Source: Stieleria mannarensis (lineage in GTDB: Bacteria > Planctomycetota > Planctomycetia > Pirellulales > Pirellulaceae). Taken from it: DNA of 54,091 nucleotides. Position 1 is the stretch's first letter. Each line of letters opens with the position of its first letter. The notes beneath the pieces are model-generated. The model saw only the letters and a program-made list of their open reading frames with translations, ran no database searches and was not told where the DNA came from. Below are positions 27,016 through 35,022 of the stretch, one piece after another. The translations under genes were made by a program, and so were the position numbers. The stretch is from NCBI RefSeq assembly GCF_014154935.1, contig NZ_JACEHH010000061.1, positions 1-54,091 on the forward strand, given 5' to 3'.

Positions 27016-27045
27016 GTGAAGAACGATCGAAGTCACGCATCTAAA
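27016..27045 (+). promoter_or_regulatory. ECF-type regulon promoter (site 7) for two small membrane proteins
   Basis: GTGAAGAAC, 12 bp, GCATCTAAA. The -10 element ends 40 bp before the ATG at 27085. Confidence 0.76.
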
Positions 27046-27084
27046 GAACAAGCGCCTCCACCTCAAAGATAGGGTCCCAGACCG

Positions 27085-27285
27085 ATGAAACACTTCCTTC
27101 ACATGTTGATCGGGTGCGGTTTGCCAATGCTTTTGGTATTCGTACTTCCCTACTTTGGCGTAAGCGGGGGAGTGACACTCACCGTGTTCATGGTGCTGAT
27201 GCTCGGCTGCCACTTACTGATGATGCGGCACATGCCCGGCCATCCGAATCACCCGACCAACAGCAAAGAGAACTGTCATGAATAA
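27085..27285 (+). CDS. small two-helix membrane protein (DUF2933-like)
   Basis: 66 residues. Two hydrophobic segments (LIGCGLPMLLVFVLPYF and LTVFMVLMLGCHLLMMRHM) end in a His/Met-rich tail (HMPGHPNHP). The pattern matches the small DUF2933-type proteins often found beside copper-resistance genes. Its function is unknown; His and Met residues near the membrane surface could bind metal. It overlaps the next gene by 8 bp, so the two are translated together. Confidence 0.72.
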   Translation: MKHFLHMLIGCGLPMLLVFVLPYFGVSGGVTLTVFMVLMLGCHLLMMRHMPGHPNHPTNSKENCHE

Positions 27286-27559
27286 ACTCAGCATTCCTCG
27301 CTTCGGTTTTGCAATCGCCGTCGCAAGTGCCCTTTCTTACCTGGGGTGCGTCTTCGTGATGATGACCGTCCCGCAGAATGTAGCGATTCGCTTTTTCAAC
27401 AGCCTGATGCATGGTGTCGATGTAACGACGATCATGCGATGGGACATGCCATGGTGGGAAACGATTCTCGGTGTCATCGAGATTTTCGTCCTCGGCTGGC
27501 TGTTCGGAGCAATCATCGCTGGCTGCTACAACTGCTGTGGGAGATCGGAGTCGTCGTAA
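27278..27559 (+). CDS. small membrane protein (DUF5676-like)
   Basis: 93 residues with two hydrophobic segments (FGFAIAVASALSYLGCVFVMM and ETILGVIEIFVLGWLFGAIIAG) and a C-terminal NCCGRSESS. The layout resembles DUF5676 membrane proteins, which often accompany copper-transport genes. The ATG lies inside the end of the preceding gene. Function unknown; co-expressed with the upstream small membrane protein from regulon promoter site 7. Confidence 0.72.
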   Translation: MNKLSIPRFGFAIAVASALSYLGCVFVMMTVPQNVAIRFFNSLMHGVDVTTIMRWDMPWWETILGVIEIFVLGWLFGAIIAGCYNCCGRSESS

Positions 27560-27587
27560 CGAAAGCTGGCCAGACGCCTGTACCGAT

Positions 27588-28502
27588 TCAGTTTCGGCGC
27601 GGCACAACTCGCATCGGGCCGACGACGTAATTCGGGTTTTGATGCTTGGCAAGCTGGGCGGCTTGGACGTTGTTGCGTGCAGGAACGACGACACTGAGCG
27701 GCATCCCGTAGACGCCGGGAGGCGGTTCCATGGTGACTTCCCAGAGGTCAAACACGCCAGCGTCATAGGCTTGCAGATTGAGTTGTAACTGCTGAATTTG
27801 CCGCACTCGCATTTGTTGTTGCCGGTAGGCCTCAGCCTGGGCATGCGCCAAGAATGATTCCTTTTCTTTTGCCTCGTAGTCCTCTTTGGCCGCCAGCCAA
27901 CGTTCCCAACCCGGCTTCAGCATTTCCACAACCTCGTCGGTAAACAAGAAGAATGGTGCGCAATACAAGTCGCCGTCTTCGAGCTCAAGCATGATTCCGG
28001 CGCATTCGAACGTCCGTGGTTCACCTTTTTGCTTTTTGGCCCATGCCTCAAAATCATGGTTGCCGGTGAACTGTTCTCCCGTGAAGTGTTCCACGATCTT
28101 GGGGATAATCGCACGGTACACGCCCGGAATTTTCTCGAAGCGACGATCGTTGACGTAAATCTTCCCCAGCCGACGCTGGATGACGACAGGATGCTTGTCA
28201 AATCCAACGAGTCGCCCCGGAAGCTTCACGCCGGACTTAAGTTCCCAAATCTGAGTGGTTCCCGACGCGTTTTCAGTTTTTTGTGCTTCCCTTTCAACGA
28301 ATTCCCGGTCGGACTTCGAGAGCTGATCCAACGGTACCGCAACCAAGTCGCGGTTAGCCTTTTCGAGCACGACGGTCGATTCGCTGAACGCTATCATGTC
28401 TGCGGATATGCTGTAATTCCCTGACGCGTCATTCCATTCCCTCGCAGTGGCGACGTTGGAGATCATGACGACCAAGAATAGCCAATAAGCATATGTCTTC
28501 AT
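27588..28502 (-). CDS. secreted SHD1-domain protein
   Basis: 304 residues with a signal peptide (AYWLFLVVMISNVATA). The first domain (REWNDASGNYSISADMIAF, then VAVPLDQLSKSDREFV) is an SHD1/SLA1-homology domain, very common in secreted planctomycete proteins. A central region with several aromatic residues (GPRTFECAGIMLELEDGDLY-like) and a C-terminal coiled segment follow. No enzymatic motif is seen. It begins with an ATGA overlap to glgX and so is the third gene of the promoter-8 operon. How it connects with glycogen debranching or metal stress is unclear. Confidence 0.75.
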   Translation of the reverse strand: MKTYAYWLFLVVMISNVATAREWNDASGNYSISADMIAFSESTVVLEKANRDLVAVPLDQLSKSDREFVEREAQKTENASGTTQIWELKSGVKLPGRLVGFDKHPVVIQRRLGKIYVNDRRFEKIPGVYRAIIPKIVEHFTGEQFTGNHDFEAWAKKQKGEPRTFECAGIMLELEDGDLYCAPFFLFTDEVVEMLKPGWERWLAAKEDYEAKEKESFLAHAQAEAYRQQQMRVRQIQQLQLNLQAYDAGVFDLWEVTMEPPPGVYGMPLSVVVPARNNVQAAQLAKHQNPNYVVGPMRVVPRRN

Positions 28503-30667
28503 TTTTGATTACCTCCCATGGACGGGGTGATTTGCTGCAAGACGACGACGCTATTTGGATTGACCCGGTAGGCGTGTTGCTCAACTTTCAGCGCAGAATC
28601 GTCACACTGAATATCCAGCGGGCTGGGCAGTGAAGTGTCGATGACTCTCTGCCATGTAACGTCGCGCGAATGAATTGCGAAGCGACGTGAATCCGCGGAA
28701 CCGTTGATCAGCACGTAAAGATCGCTCCCGTCTACATTTTGTGTAGAGCGCAGTTGAAAAGCTAAGACTCGGGAATCATTCGACATGTCAACGTCGGGCT
28801 TTTCGGCGCCAAGCCAACGAATGTCCTCTCGCCAGAACATTGGGCCGCCGAGCGTTGGATGTGCCTTACGAAAGTCGATCATTCGTTTGAAGAAGCGAAA
28901 TACTTCCTGATTTGCGTCCAGCCGCCGCCAATCAAGCCAGCTTGTTTCGTTGTCTTGGTTGTAGGGATTGTTGTTGCCGCCCTGCGTGTGCATGAACTCA
29001 TCACCCATGCGAAACATGGGCGTTCCAGCCGAAAGCATGAGCAGGCAACAGAAGTTCTTGACTTGGCGTTTGCGAAAATCGAGGACGGACTGAGGGGCGT
29101 TTGTGTCACCCTCCCAGCCACAATTGTTGGTATACTCCGTGGACCCATCCTGATTGTCGTGGCCGTTGGCTTGGTTGTGCCTATTGCTGTACGACAAAAG
29201 ATCGTACAGCGTCGAGCCGTCATGCGACGTGATGTAATTGACGCTTTGGAATGGATGGAATGACTTCGAAGGATGGTCTGGAAACACATCGCTACTGCCG
29301 TACAACCGAGTCATCAGGTCTGGCACCATACCAGAGTCACCCCGGACGAAGCGTTGCAATGTATCGCGATAGCGACCATTCCATTGCATCCAAGTCTGGC
29401 CGGGAAACGCAGTGCCCAATTGATATAAACCAGCAGCATCCCACGGTTCGGCGATCATGCGGACGTCGGCGAGGTCGGGATCGCTTGCGATCTGGTCAAA
29501 CAACGGTGGCTGTTGCAGGTTCACGTTTCCTGCAGAGTCTCTTGAGAAGACCGAAGCCAAGTCGAAGCGGAATCCATCGACGTGCATTTCCTTCGCCCAG
29601 TAACGCAGACTATCGACGATCAGCGAACGAACCGTCGGATGGGAAGTGTCGAGCGTGTTTCCAGTTCCGCTGTAGTTGGCGTAAGGCGAGCCGGGATCGC
29701 CTGACGCGACGTAATAAACATCGTTGTCAATACCACGGTAACAGTAGGTCGGCCCGCGGTGATCCCCTTCGCAAGTGTGGTTGTAGACGACGTCCAAGAT
29801 GACTTCGATGCCAGCCGCATGGAATTCACGTACCATCTCGCGAAACTGGCTGTGTTGCTCGCACGACGATTGGTGAGACGAGTAGGCGTGATGTGGAGAG
29901 AAAAAATTGAGCGGCATGTAGCCCCAATAGTTTTTGTCGTCCGGGTCGAACTGAAAGACTGGCATCAATTCAACAGCCGTTACACCCAGTTCCTGCAAGT
30001 AGGGAATCTTTTCGACGACGCCAGCAAAAGTCCCACGTTTGTCGGCGTCAACATTGGATGACGGATGCTGTGTGAATCCACGGACGTGCATCTCATAAAT
30101 AACTAAATCCGATCCGTGTCGGATGCGCTGCTCGTCACCCCAGTTGAATGGACATCGGCACACATCCAACCGCCCCAGAGGCGCTCGACCTGCATTCGAT
30201 CCGGGCGAGCGGGCCGCTTCGCGATCGAAGCATGCTGGGAAGAAGATGCTTCGCGAGTATGGGTCGAGCAGCACTTTTTCTGGATCGAATGAATGCCACG
30301 GCGAAGCTGCGCCATCGATCGGTCCATCAACCTGATAGGCGTAGTACTCGGCGTCGCCCGCGTCGGAAATAAGGACACGACAATGCCAGATTGGCCCCGA
30401 CTTATTTTTGAGCGGATCAAGCGTCACCGAGTGCCATGGAACTCGCAATTCGTCTTGGAGGTACATCAGCAATGAAACGCTTCGAGCATTGCCGGCGTGA
30501 AATGCGAAATTGTAGGCTTGCTCGTGTTCCAGCCAGGTGACGCCGAGTGGTCGCGGCGATCCGTTGGTCCTTTCCCAGGCTGGACCCAACGTGGGATGTT
30601 GCCCCACCACCGATGCCACGTCGGTACCACAGTGCCGACAGTGCGACTGAATCGACTTCTGAACCAT
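28499..30667 (-). CDS. glgX: glycogen debranching enzyme GlgX-like (isoamylase family GH13)
   Basis: 722 residues. A CBM48-like N-terminal domain (PRPLGVTWLEHEQAYNFAFH) is followed by the GH13 barrel with the four conserved regions: DVVYNHT near 292, GFRFDLAS with the nucleophile Asp near 367, IAEPWD with the acid Glu near 407 and ITSHDGSTLYD near 482. It should hydrolyse alpha-1,6 branches of glycogen or limit dextrins. The first residues MVQKSIQSHCRHCG contain a CxxC not expected in GlgX. It follows the coiled-coil gene by 15 bp and shares its metal-regulon promoter. No other glycogen genes are nearby. Confidence 0.92.
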   Translation of the reverse strand: MVQKSIQSHCRHCGTDVASVVGQHPTLGPAWERTNGSPRPLGVTWLEHEQAYNFAFHAGNARSVSLLMYLQDELRVPWHSVTLDPLKNKSGPIWHCRVLISDAGDAEYYAYQVDGPIDGAASPWHSFDPEKVLLDPYSRSIFFPACFDREAARSPGSNAGRAPLGRLDVCRCPFNWGDEQRIRHGSDLVIYEMHVRGFTQHPSSNVDADKRGTFAGVVEKIPYLQELGVTAVELMPVFQFDPDDKNYWGYMPLNFFSPHHAYSSHQSSCEQHSQFREMVREFHAAGIEVILDVVYNHTCEGDHRGPTYCYRGIDNDVYYVASGDPGSPYANYSGTGNTLDTSHPTVRSLIVDSLRYWAKEMHVDGFRFDLASVFSRDSAGNVNLQQPPLFDQIASDPDLADVRMIAEPWDAAGLYQLGTAFPGQTWMQWNGRYRDTLQRFVRGDSGMVPDLMTRLYGSSDVFPDHPSKSFHPFQSVNYITSHDGSTLYDLLSYSNRHNQANGHDNQDGSTEYTNNCGWEGDTNAPQSVLDFRKRQVKNFCCLLMLSAGTPMFRMGDEFMHTQGGNNNPYNQDNETSWLDWRRLDANQEVFRFFKRMIDFRKAHPTLGGPMFWREDIRWLGAEKPDVDMSNDSRVLAFQLRSTQNVDGSDLYVLINGSADSRRFAIHSRDVTWQRVIDTSLPSPLDIQCDDSALKVEQHAYRVNPNSVVVLQQITPSMGGNQK

Positions 30668-30682
30668 TGAATCACTCGGTTC

Positions 30683-31285
30683 TTAACGGGCCGATCGTGT
30701 ACGCTCGAATTCCACCCGCAAAGCTAACAGCTCTGACCGCAACCGGTCGATCTGCCACTGCAGATGCTGTGTTGGGTCGGCCGTGACCTCAGGCTGTTCT
30801 GCTCGCTCAAGCGCCAAACGCGCCAACTGAGCCACGAGTTCCTGTCGCTTCACCTCGTCGTCGCGAACATACTCACTTGCCTTCTTTGCCCACGCGAGTT
30901 GTTTCTCGGCGAGGGAGAGATCGTTCTTAAGTGATTCTAAATGGCTCTCGTGCAGGTCGATATCATCGTGTTTTCCAGCCTGCTCGACCAGTTTCTTAGC
31001 GTACGTGACTTGATTCTCCAGTCGCAGCAGCGACAACTTCGAGTTCAAGTTCGGGATTCGACGATTCGCATCGAGTGCGGTCTGCAGATCATGTTGGGCA
31101 AGCTCCAGTTTCTTGTGAAAATACCGGACGTCGATATCCGACGCGGCCTGGTGCCCCTGAACCGGCTCTTGGCCCATCACTGCCGGAGCAGCAACGACGG
31201 AAGCAAGAACTGCGAGAACCGTTGACATCATCCGGATTTTCACCCAAGCACGAAACTTCGCATCTAATAAGAGTTCTCGACTCAT
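30683..31285 (-). CDS. secreted coiled-coil protein, unknown function
   Basis: 200 residues from the ATG at 31285 (GGAG 9 bases upstream). A membrane/signal segment (MMSTVLAVLASVVAAPAVMGQE) is followed by almost continuous helix with heptad character (ALDANRRIPNLNSKLSLLRLENQV, SLKNDLSLAEKQLAWAKKA). No cysteine remains in the mature part. It may be a periplasmic or outer-membrane-associated structural protein. It is the first gene of an operon with glgX and the SHD1 protein. The regulon promoter at 31436-31466 lies inside an alternative longer frame and supports the start chosen here. Confidence 0.7.
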   Translation of the reverse strand: MSRELLLDAKFRAWVKIRMMSTVLAVLASVVAAPAVMGQEPVQGHQAASDIDVRYFHKKLELAQHDLQTALDANRRIPNLNSKLSLLRLENQVTYAKKLVEQAGKHDDIDLHESHLESLKNDLSLAEKQLAWAKKASEYVRDDEVKRQELVAQLARLALERAEQPEVTADPTQHLQWQIDRLRSELLALRVEFERTRSAR

Positions 31286-31435
31286 GTCATCGCTCCATTC
31301 TTGAGAAGAATGTTTGTGGGGACAGACAGAATTGGCAGGCAGCATGAAGGGCCCCGCTGCAGCGCGGTTCTCCGATGCACCGCAAGGGGCTCGAGGCATC
31401 CCTGCGCAGTAATCACAACGCCTGTGAATCCCAGA

Positions 31436-31466
31436 GTTGGATGCCTCCACGCCTCAACTTCTTCAC
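31436..31466 (-). promoter_or_regulatory. ECF-type regulon promoter (site 8) for the coiled-coil/glgX/SHD1 operon
   Basis: On the minus strand: GTGAAGAAG, 13 bp, GCATCCAAC. The -10 element ends 151 bp before the start at 31285, the longest leader of the set. Confidence 0.75.
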
Positions 31467-31521
31467 GAATTTCCACAGAAATCTCTTGCCGAAAAATTCG
31501 CTCGAAAAGACCACCGTTGAA

Positions 31522-31552
31522 TTGAAGTTTTCCGTAGCGGCTGCCATCCAAT
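31522..31552 (+). promoter_or_regulatory. ECF-type regulon promoter (site 9) for the first anti-sigma gene
   Basis: TTGAAGTTT, 13 bp, CCATCCAAT. The -10 element ends 50 bp before the ATG at 31602. It is the weakest member, with mismatches at the first -10 base and in the AT-rich end of the -35. Confidence 0.6.
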
Positions 31553-31601
31553 AGAAAGCCAAGCAAATTGGCCTTCGACTGCGCGTCTCGGGAGCCATCA
31601 C

Positions 31602-32414
31602 ATGGATTGCCAGCATGCAAGAGAACTCTTGTCGGACTTTTATGACGGAGAGCTGTCGGGCGCACAGCGAGTCGACGTCGAGAGTCATGTGAGAGATTGC
31701 GAGAAATGCTCGCAGCAACTGGAGTTTTTTTCTGCCCTTTCTATGGCAATGCGAAAGCTGACTCTGCCCGATATTCCCCGCGAGATGCTTTGGAGGCGTA
31801 TCACTGCGGCCTTGGACGAGACCCGTCACCCCACCGAACCGGGCACATTGCAGGTTATCAAGCCGCGAAAGGAGCCTCCATGGCGGTGGGCCATCCTATC
31901 CACTGCAGCCATTGCGGTAATCGCTCTTGGGTTGTCCTGGGCAGCACTCACCAACCATCGGCATCAAGAACCACTCCGGGCGTATGCATATCTGCTTGAC
32001 GCGAATCCTCAAGCCGCTCAGCAGCAGTTGTCCGACGCGTATTCCGGACGCACCGTTTCGCCGAATGAGGTTGCTCAGCTAGTCGGCTATCGTCCTCGCA
32101 ACGTCGACGCCCCACCGGGCGATTACATCTGCAAGAAATTGGTGGTCCTAAATATGCCTTGCTGCAAATGCGTCCAAGCCATTTGGCAGCGCGACGACCG
32201 ATCGCATCTCGCTGTCTTCGAGCATGAATCAAGAATGGATGATTGGTTTGCCGACGAGCCGAGCATTCGCATCGAGTGTGCAGGAACGGTCTGCCGCGTC
32301 ACCCAACTTGACGGCCAACTGGCGGCCTCTTGGCGAGTTGGCTCCCGAGTGGTCACTGTGATTGGGATAAGAGACACGGACGAGCTAGCCAGACTCGTCG
32401 CCGCGTTTTCTTAA
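31602..32414 (+). CDS. membrane anti-sigma factor with zinc N-terminus and outer MPCCxC metal-sensor-like domain
   Basis: 270 residues. The N-terminus is a ZAS-type anti-sigma domain (H29-x3-C33-x2-C36 with C3; SHVRDCEKC). One membrane helix spans about 95-117 (AILSTAAIAVIALGLSWAAL). The outer domain begins with VGYRP at 161 and contains NMPCCKCVQA (C187, C188, C190) and C226/C231, five cysteines likely to bind metal. ZAS proteins hold ECF sigma factors at the membrane until a signal arrives. A Cys cluster outside the membrane suggests direct sensing of a soft metal. It is a paralogue of the protein at 41475-42368. GGGAG precedes the ATG. No sigma gene is adjacent. Confidence 0.85.
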   Translation: MDCQHARELLSDFYDGELSGAQRVDVESHVRDCEKCSQQLEFFSALSMAMRKLTLPDIPREMLWRRITAALDETRHPTEPGTLQVIKPRKEPPWRWAILSTAAIAVIALGLSWAALTNHRHQEPLRAYAYLLDANPQAAQQQLSDAYSGRTVSPNEVAQLVGYRPRNVDAPPGDYICKKLVVLNMPCCKCVQAIWQRDDRSHLAVFEHESRMDDWFADEPSIRIECAGTVCRVTQLDGQLAASWRVGSRVVTVIGIRDTDELARLVAAFS

Positions 32415-32538
32415 CCACAACCCGATTCGTTTCGTCGAGATCGTGCGCCTACGAAAATCTACTGAAAGTACCGAAGGCCTCATCTAGCTCTCCGCAATCG
32501 GTGCGTGCTCGTCTCGAGTACGCCACCTAGTCACCAGA

Positions 32539-32931
32539 CTACTTTGGTTTCCTGACTACGATCTCGTTTATGATCCGATTTATACCCTCGATGTGGCGAA
32601 TCGTTTCCTGAGCAAGTTGCTTGTAGTAGAAGCTTGAAACAATCCCGCGCAGATACACGACTCCGCTCTCAAAGTCACAATCAAGTTTTTTTAGCTCCGT
32701 GTATCCGCTCGATTCCCAGCATTGGATCGCGATATTCCGAATCTTGCAGGAACATTCGCATTGCTTCGGTGCCGCACCCCCCGACAATTCCTGTTCAATA
32801 ACTTCAACTTCTTCCATTCGACTCTGAGGCTCTTCGGGCGTACGGCCATTCTTGTCGATTGACCTCGAGGGCATTCCAAGGCCATGCGAATCTTTCCCAT
32901 CCGGCGGCTGCACGTTGATGTTAGAACTCAC
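32539..32931 (-). CDS. BON-domain protein
   Basis: 130 residues. The C-terminal half is a BON domain (SGYTELKKLDCDFESGVVYLRG, then QETIRHIEGINRIINEIVV), usually a phospholipid- or protein-binding module of the envelope. The N-terminal half is polar and ends with a cysteine group (PKQCECSCKIRN) just before the BON fold, which could bind metal. No signal peptide is visible, so it may be cytoplasmic. The start is a GTG with GGAG 9 bases upstream. Regulon promoter site 10 lies upstream. Confidence 0.78.
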   Translation of the reverse strand: MSSNINVQPPDGKDSHGLGMPSRSIDKNGRTPEEPQSRMEEVEVIEQELSGGAAPKQCECSCKIRNIAIQCWESSGYTELKKLDCDFESGVVYLRGIVSSFYYKQLAQETIRHIEGINRIINEIVVRKPK

Positions 32932-33023
32932 CGAATCAACTCCGCTCGGTATTGCGATGAAACACCGCCCCTAATCGCAGGGCCCTTCAAATCGAAGAGG
33001 TCATGAAAGCGCTCCGTTCGCTG

Positions 33024-33053
33024 TTTTGATGCCCCGCTCAGCGATTTCTTCAC
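33024..33053 (-). promoter_or_regulatory. ECF-type regulon promoter (site 10) for the BON-domain gene
   Basis: On the minus strand: GTGAAGAAA, 12 bp, GCATCAAAA. The -10 element ends 93 bp before the GTG start at 32931. Confidence 0.73.
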
Positions 33054-33356
33054 AGCAGAATTGGCGATTGATGTAGTCGCTCTCGATGTACCAAGGCTGC
33101 GATACAAGAGGGGCAGAACGTCTCGGCATAGTATTTGCCGTATGCTTCGGTGACAGGCTCGCGAATCCGAAGAGATCTGGGGACAGCGGGCGGCATCACC
33201 ATTGCTTCTGAGCGTTCGCGAAAACGAGCTGTTTGGGTTTTCTGTACGAAAAATGAGCCTCTTGTCTGAAACCAGAACGCTGCAAGTTTTTGCCGCAACC
33301 GCTCAGTGTTCCCACCTCGACGCCGCGAGGAAAAACTGAATTATCAAAACTTTTTC

Positions 33357-33387
33357 GTGAAGGATTGCGGATCGGACGGCATCTAAA
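33357..33387 (+). promoter_or_regulatory. ECF-type regulon promoter (site 11) for the YHS and SLOG-YHS genes
   Basis: GTGAAGGAT, 13 bp, GCATCTAAA, preceded by TTTTTC as at site 6. The -10 element ends 59 bp before the ATG at 33446. Confidence 0.77.
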
Positions 33388-33445
33388 TGCTCGATTGTAC
33401 GCCAGAGAAAAAGCCTCCTCCCGGCTATATTGGTGGTCTATACGG

Positions 33446-34132
33446 ATGGGTGAACCAATGGCCAGCCTTACTGATTTCGCCAAGTCGATTGAAGAGAAGC
33501 TCCACAACGCGAGTAGGCAACCGTACTGGAGCGAAGAAGAATCGCGTCAAGTGATGGCGGAAGTTGAGGCACGCCGCCAGCGCTTTCTTGAAATCGCGGC
33601 CAGCCTAAACGACAACGTCATCCGGCCGTCGCTAGAGATCCTTGCAGATCACTTCTCAAACGCCAATCTCGTTCGTGACGCATTGATCGGCCATTCTGCC
33701 TGTCGATTTGGCTATTGCGAAAGGTTTCCTGTAAATGCCCGCGTCGCATTCACAGTTGAACACGATGTTGCGTTCACAGATCTGTCGATTCGTTTTGAGG
33801 TATCGGTCGCGCCTCCGATCGTCAAAGTGGACGAACAGGACGTCTTTTCGATTCCACCGAACGAAGCATTTGAAGATACCGCGACTGATTGGGTTCAGCA
33901 GCGATTGCTCGGGTTTCTCAATAGCTATTTGCGGATCGATCGCGGGCTGGAGGATTTTGAGGACGAGGTAGTCACCGATCCAGTATGCGGCATGAGGATC
34001 AATCGAAGCTCGGCAGTCGCAACCGAAGTGTATCGAGGTCATTCCTACTTCTTCTGCTCGAGCGATTGCCGGCAGTCTTTCTCCCAGAGGCCGTCCGAAT
34101 TCGCTCAAGCCGAGTCCGCAGTTGATGAATAG
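33446..34132 (+). CDS. protein with C-terminal YHS domain
   Basis: About 228 residues from ATG 33446 (an ATG at 33458 is also possible; a longer frame starts before the promoter and is rejected). The first 170 residues are helical then mixed alpha/beta (PYWSEEESRQVMAEVEARR, RFPVNARVAFTVEHDVAF) with no recognised domain. The C-terminal 50 residues form a YHS domain (VTDPVCGMRINRSSAVAT, SYFFCSSDCRQSFSQRP) that binds copper or other metals through its Cys residues in related proteins. No signal peptide, so cytoplasmic. The next gene starts 8 bp after it and also ends in a YHS-like domain. Confidence 0.75.
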   Translation: MGEPMASLTDFAKSIEEKLHNASRQPYWSEEESRQVMAEVEARRQRFLEIAASLNDNVIRPSLEILADHFSNANLVRDALIGHSACRFGYCERFPVNARVAFTVEHDVAFTDLSIRFEVSVAPPIVKVDEQDVFSIPPNEAFEDTATDWVQQRLLGFLNSYLRIDRGLEDFEDEVVTDPVCGMRINRSSAVATEVYRGHSYFFCSSDCRQSFSQRPSEFAQAESAVDE

Positions 34133-34140
34133 AGTCGCCG

Positions 34141-34971
34141 ATGTCCAATCTTGATCAACAACGAGAGAATTCGCCCATAGATTCCACTCTTGCCGCATTT
34201 CATCCCAACCTTCCGCTGAAATTCGGAGTGATGGGCGGTGCCGGAAGCAGCATCCATGACGAACACCTGAGCAAGGCGGTGCGATTAGGAACATCGATTG
34301 CGAATGCGGGATGTATCACCATCACTGGTGCCTGTCCCGGGCTGCCGCTAGCAGCCGCACGTGGTGCCAAGCAGGCTGGTGGGACAGTGATCGGGATTTC
34401 GCCTGCCCTGAGCCTTGACGAACATGCCTACAAATATCAATCGCCAACACTGGCGCACGATGTCCTGATCTTTACAGGCAGTGGTTTAATGGGGCGGGAG
34501 GTCGTCAACATCCGCAGTAGCGACATTGTGGTCATTGTCGGCGGGAGCAGTGGAACGCTCGGTGAATTGGCGATCGCCTACGACGAAGGCAAGCTGATAG
34601 GCGTTCTCACACAAACCGGTGGAATCAGTGATTTGGTCCACGAGATTCTTTCCGTCTGCAACAAGGACACGGGAGCACACGTCGTTTATGAGTCAGACCC
34701 GGAAGTTTTGGTAGAGCAGCTGCTGAAGATCTATCGGACAGAACATTTCCGTCATCCATCCGTTTTTTGCCGGGGCCCGGATCCGACCGAGAACGAGCAA
34801 GCTGATGGAAGCCATCGCGATATCGTCTGTGGGATGTGGGTGAAGCCGGGAATGGCCGCAGCGAGACGCACTCGATCTGGTCAGCGACTCGTATTCTGTT
34901 CGCTTGCGTGCGCGGAAAAGTTCGATGCCAACCCGCAGATGTTTTCGCTCAACCAATCGGCGGATGAATGA
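34141..34971 (+). CDS. LOG/SLOG-family Rossmann protein fused to a YHS-like domain
   Basis: 276 residues. Residues 25-200 form a LOG/TIGR00725-type nucleotide-binding Rossmann fold (LKFGVMGGAGSSIHDEHLSK, TITGACPGLPLAAARGA, VVIVGGSSGTLGELAIAYDEG). The last 60 residues are a YHS-like domain (DIVCGMWVKPGM, RLVFCSLACAEKFDANP). LOG proteins cleave or sense nucleotides; the fusion suggests a nucleotide enzyme or sensor controlled by metal. The family signature GGSSGTLGE differs from the classic PGGxGTxxE of cytokinin-producing LOG. It follows the YHS gene by 8 bp under the same regulon promoter. Confidence 0.82.
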   Translation: MSNLDQQRENSPIDSTLAAFHPNLPLKFGVMGGAGSSIHDEHLSKAVRLGTSIANAGCITITGACPGLPLAAARGAKQAGGTVIGISPALSLDEHAYKYQSPTLAHDVLIFTGSGLMGREVVNIRSSDIVVIVGGSSGTLGELAIAYDEGKLIGVLTQTGGISDLVHEILSVCNKDTGAHVVYESDPEVLVEQLLKIYRTEHFRHPSVFCRGPDPTENEQADGSHRDIVCGMWVKPGMAAARRTRSGQRLVFCSLACAEKFDANPQMFSLNQSADE

Positions 34972-35022
34972 CGCTGCGTGCTCTAATACTCTCTTGACCC
35001 AAATGATCGGCGCCGCAGATCA

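Larger units (their letters stand above)
31286..31601. other. divergent intergenic region with regulon promoters 8 and 9
   Basis: 316 bases between the coiled-coil operon and the first anti-sigma gene. The two divergent promoters occupy 31436-31466 and 31522-31552; I see no gene or other element. Confidence 0.6.
32932..33445. other. divergent intergenic region with regulon promoters 10 and 11
   Basis: 514 bases between the BON gene and the YHS gene. Promoter sites 10 and 11 lie near its two ends. About 300 bases between them (33054-33350) hold no feature I can support. Confidence 0.55.

Noticed and set aside
31260..31268. GCATCTAAT on the plus strand, like a regulon -10 element
   Set aside because: No GAAG element lies 12-13 bp upstream, and it is inside the coding start of a minus-strand gene.
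33050..33298. 82-residue minus-strand frame containing FCPSC upstream of the BON gene
   Set aside because: Its stop overlaps the -35 element of regulon promoter 10, and it has no domain or ribosome site.
33656..34294. Open frame antisense to the YHS and SLOG-YHS genes
   Set aside because: It lies opposite two genes with recognisable domains and has no ribosome site or homology that I recognise.
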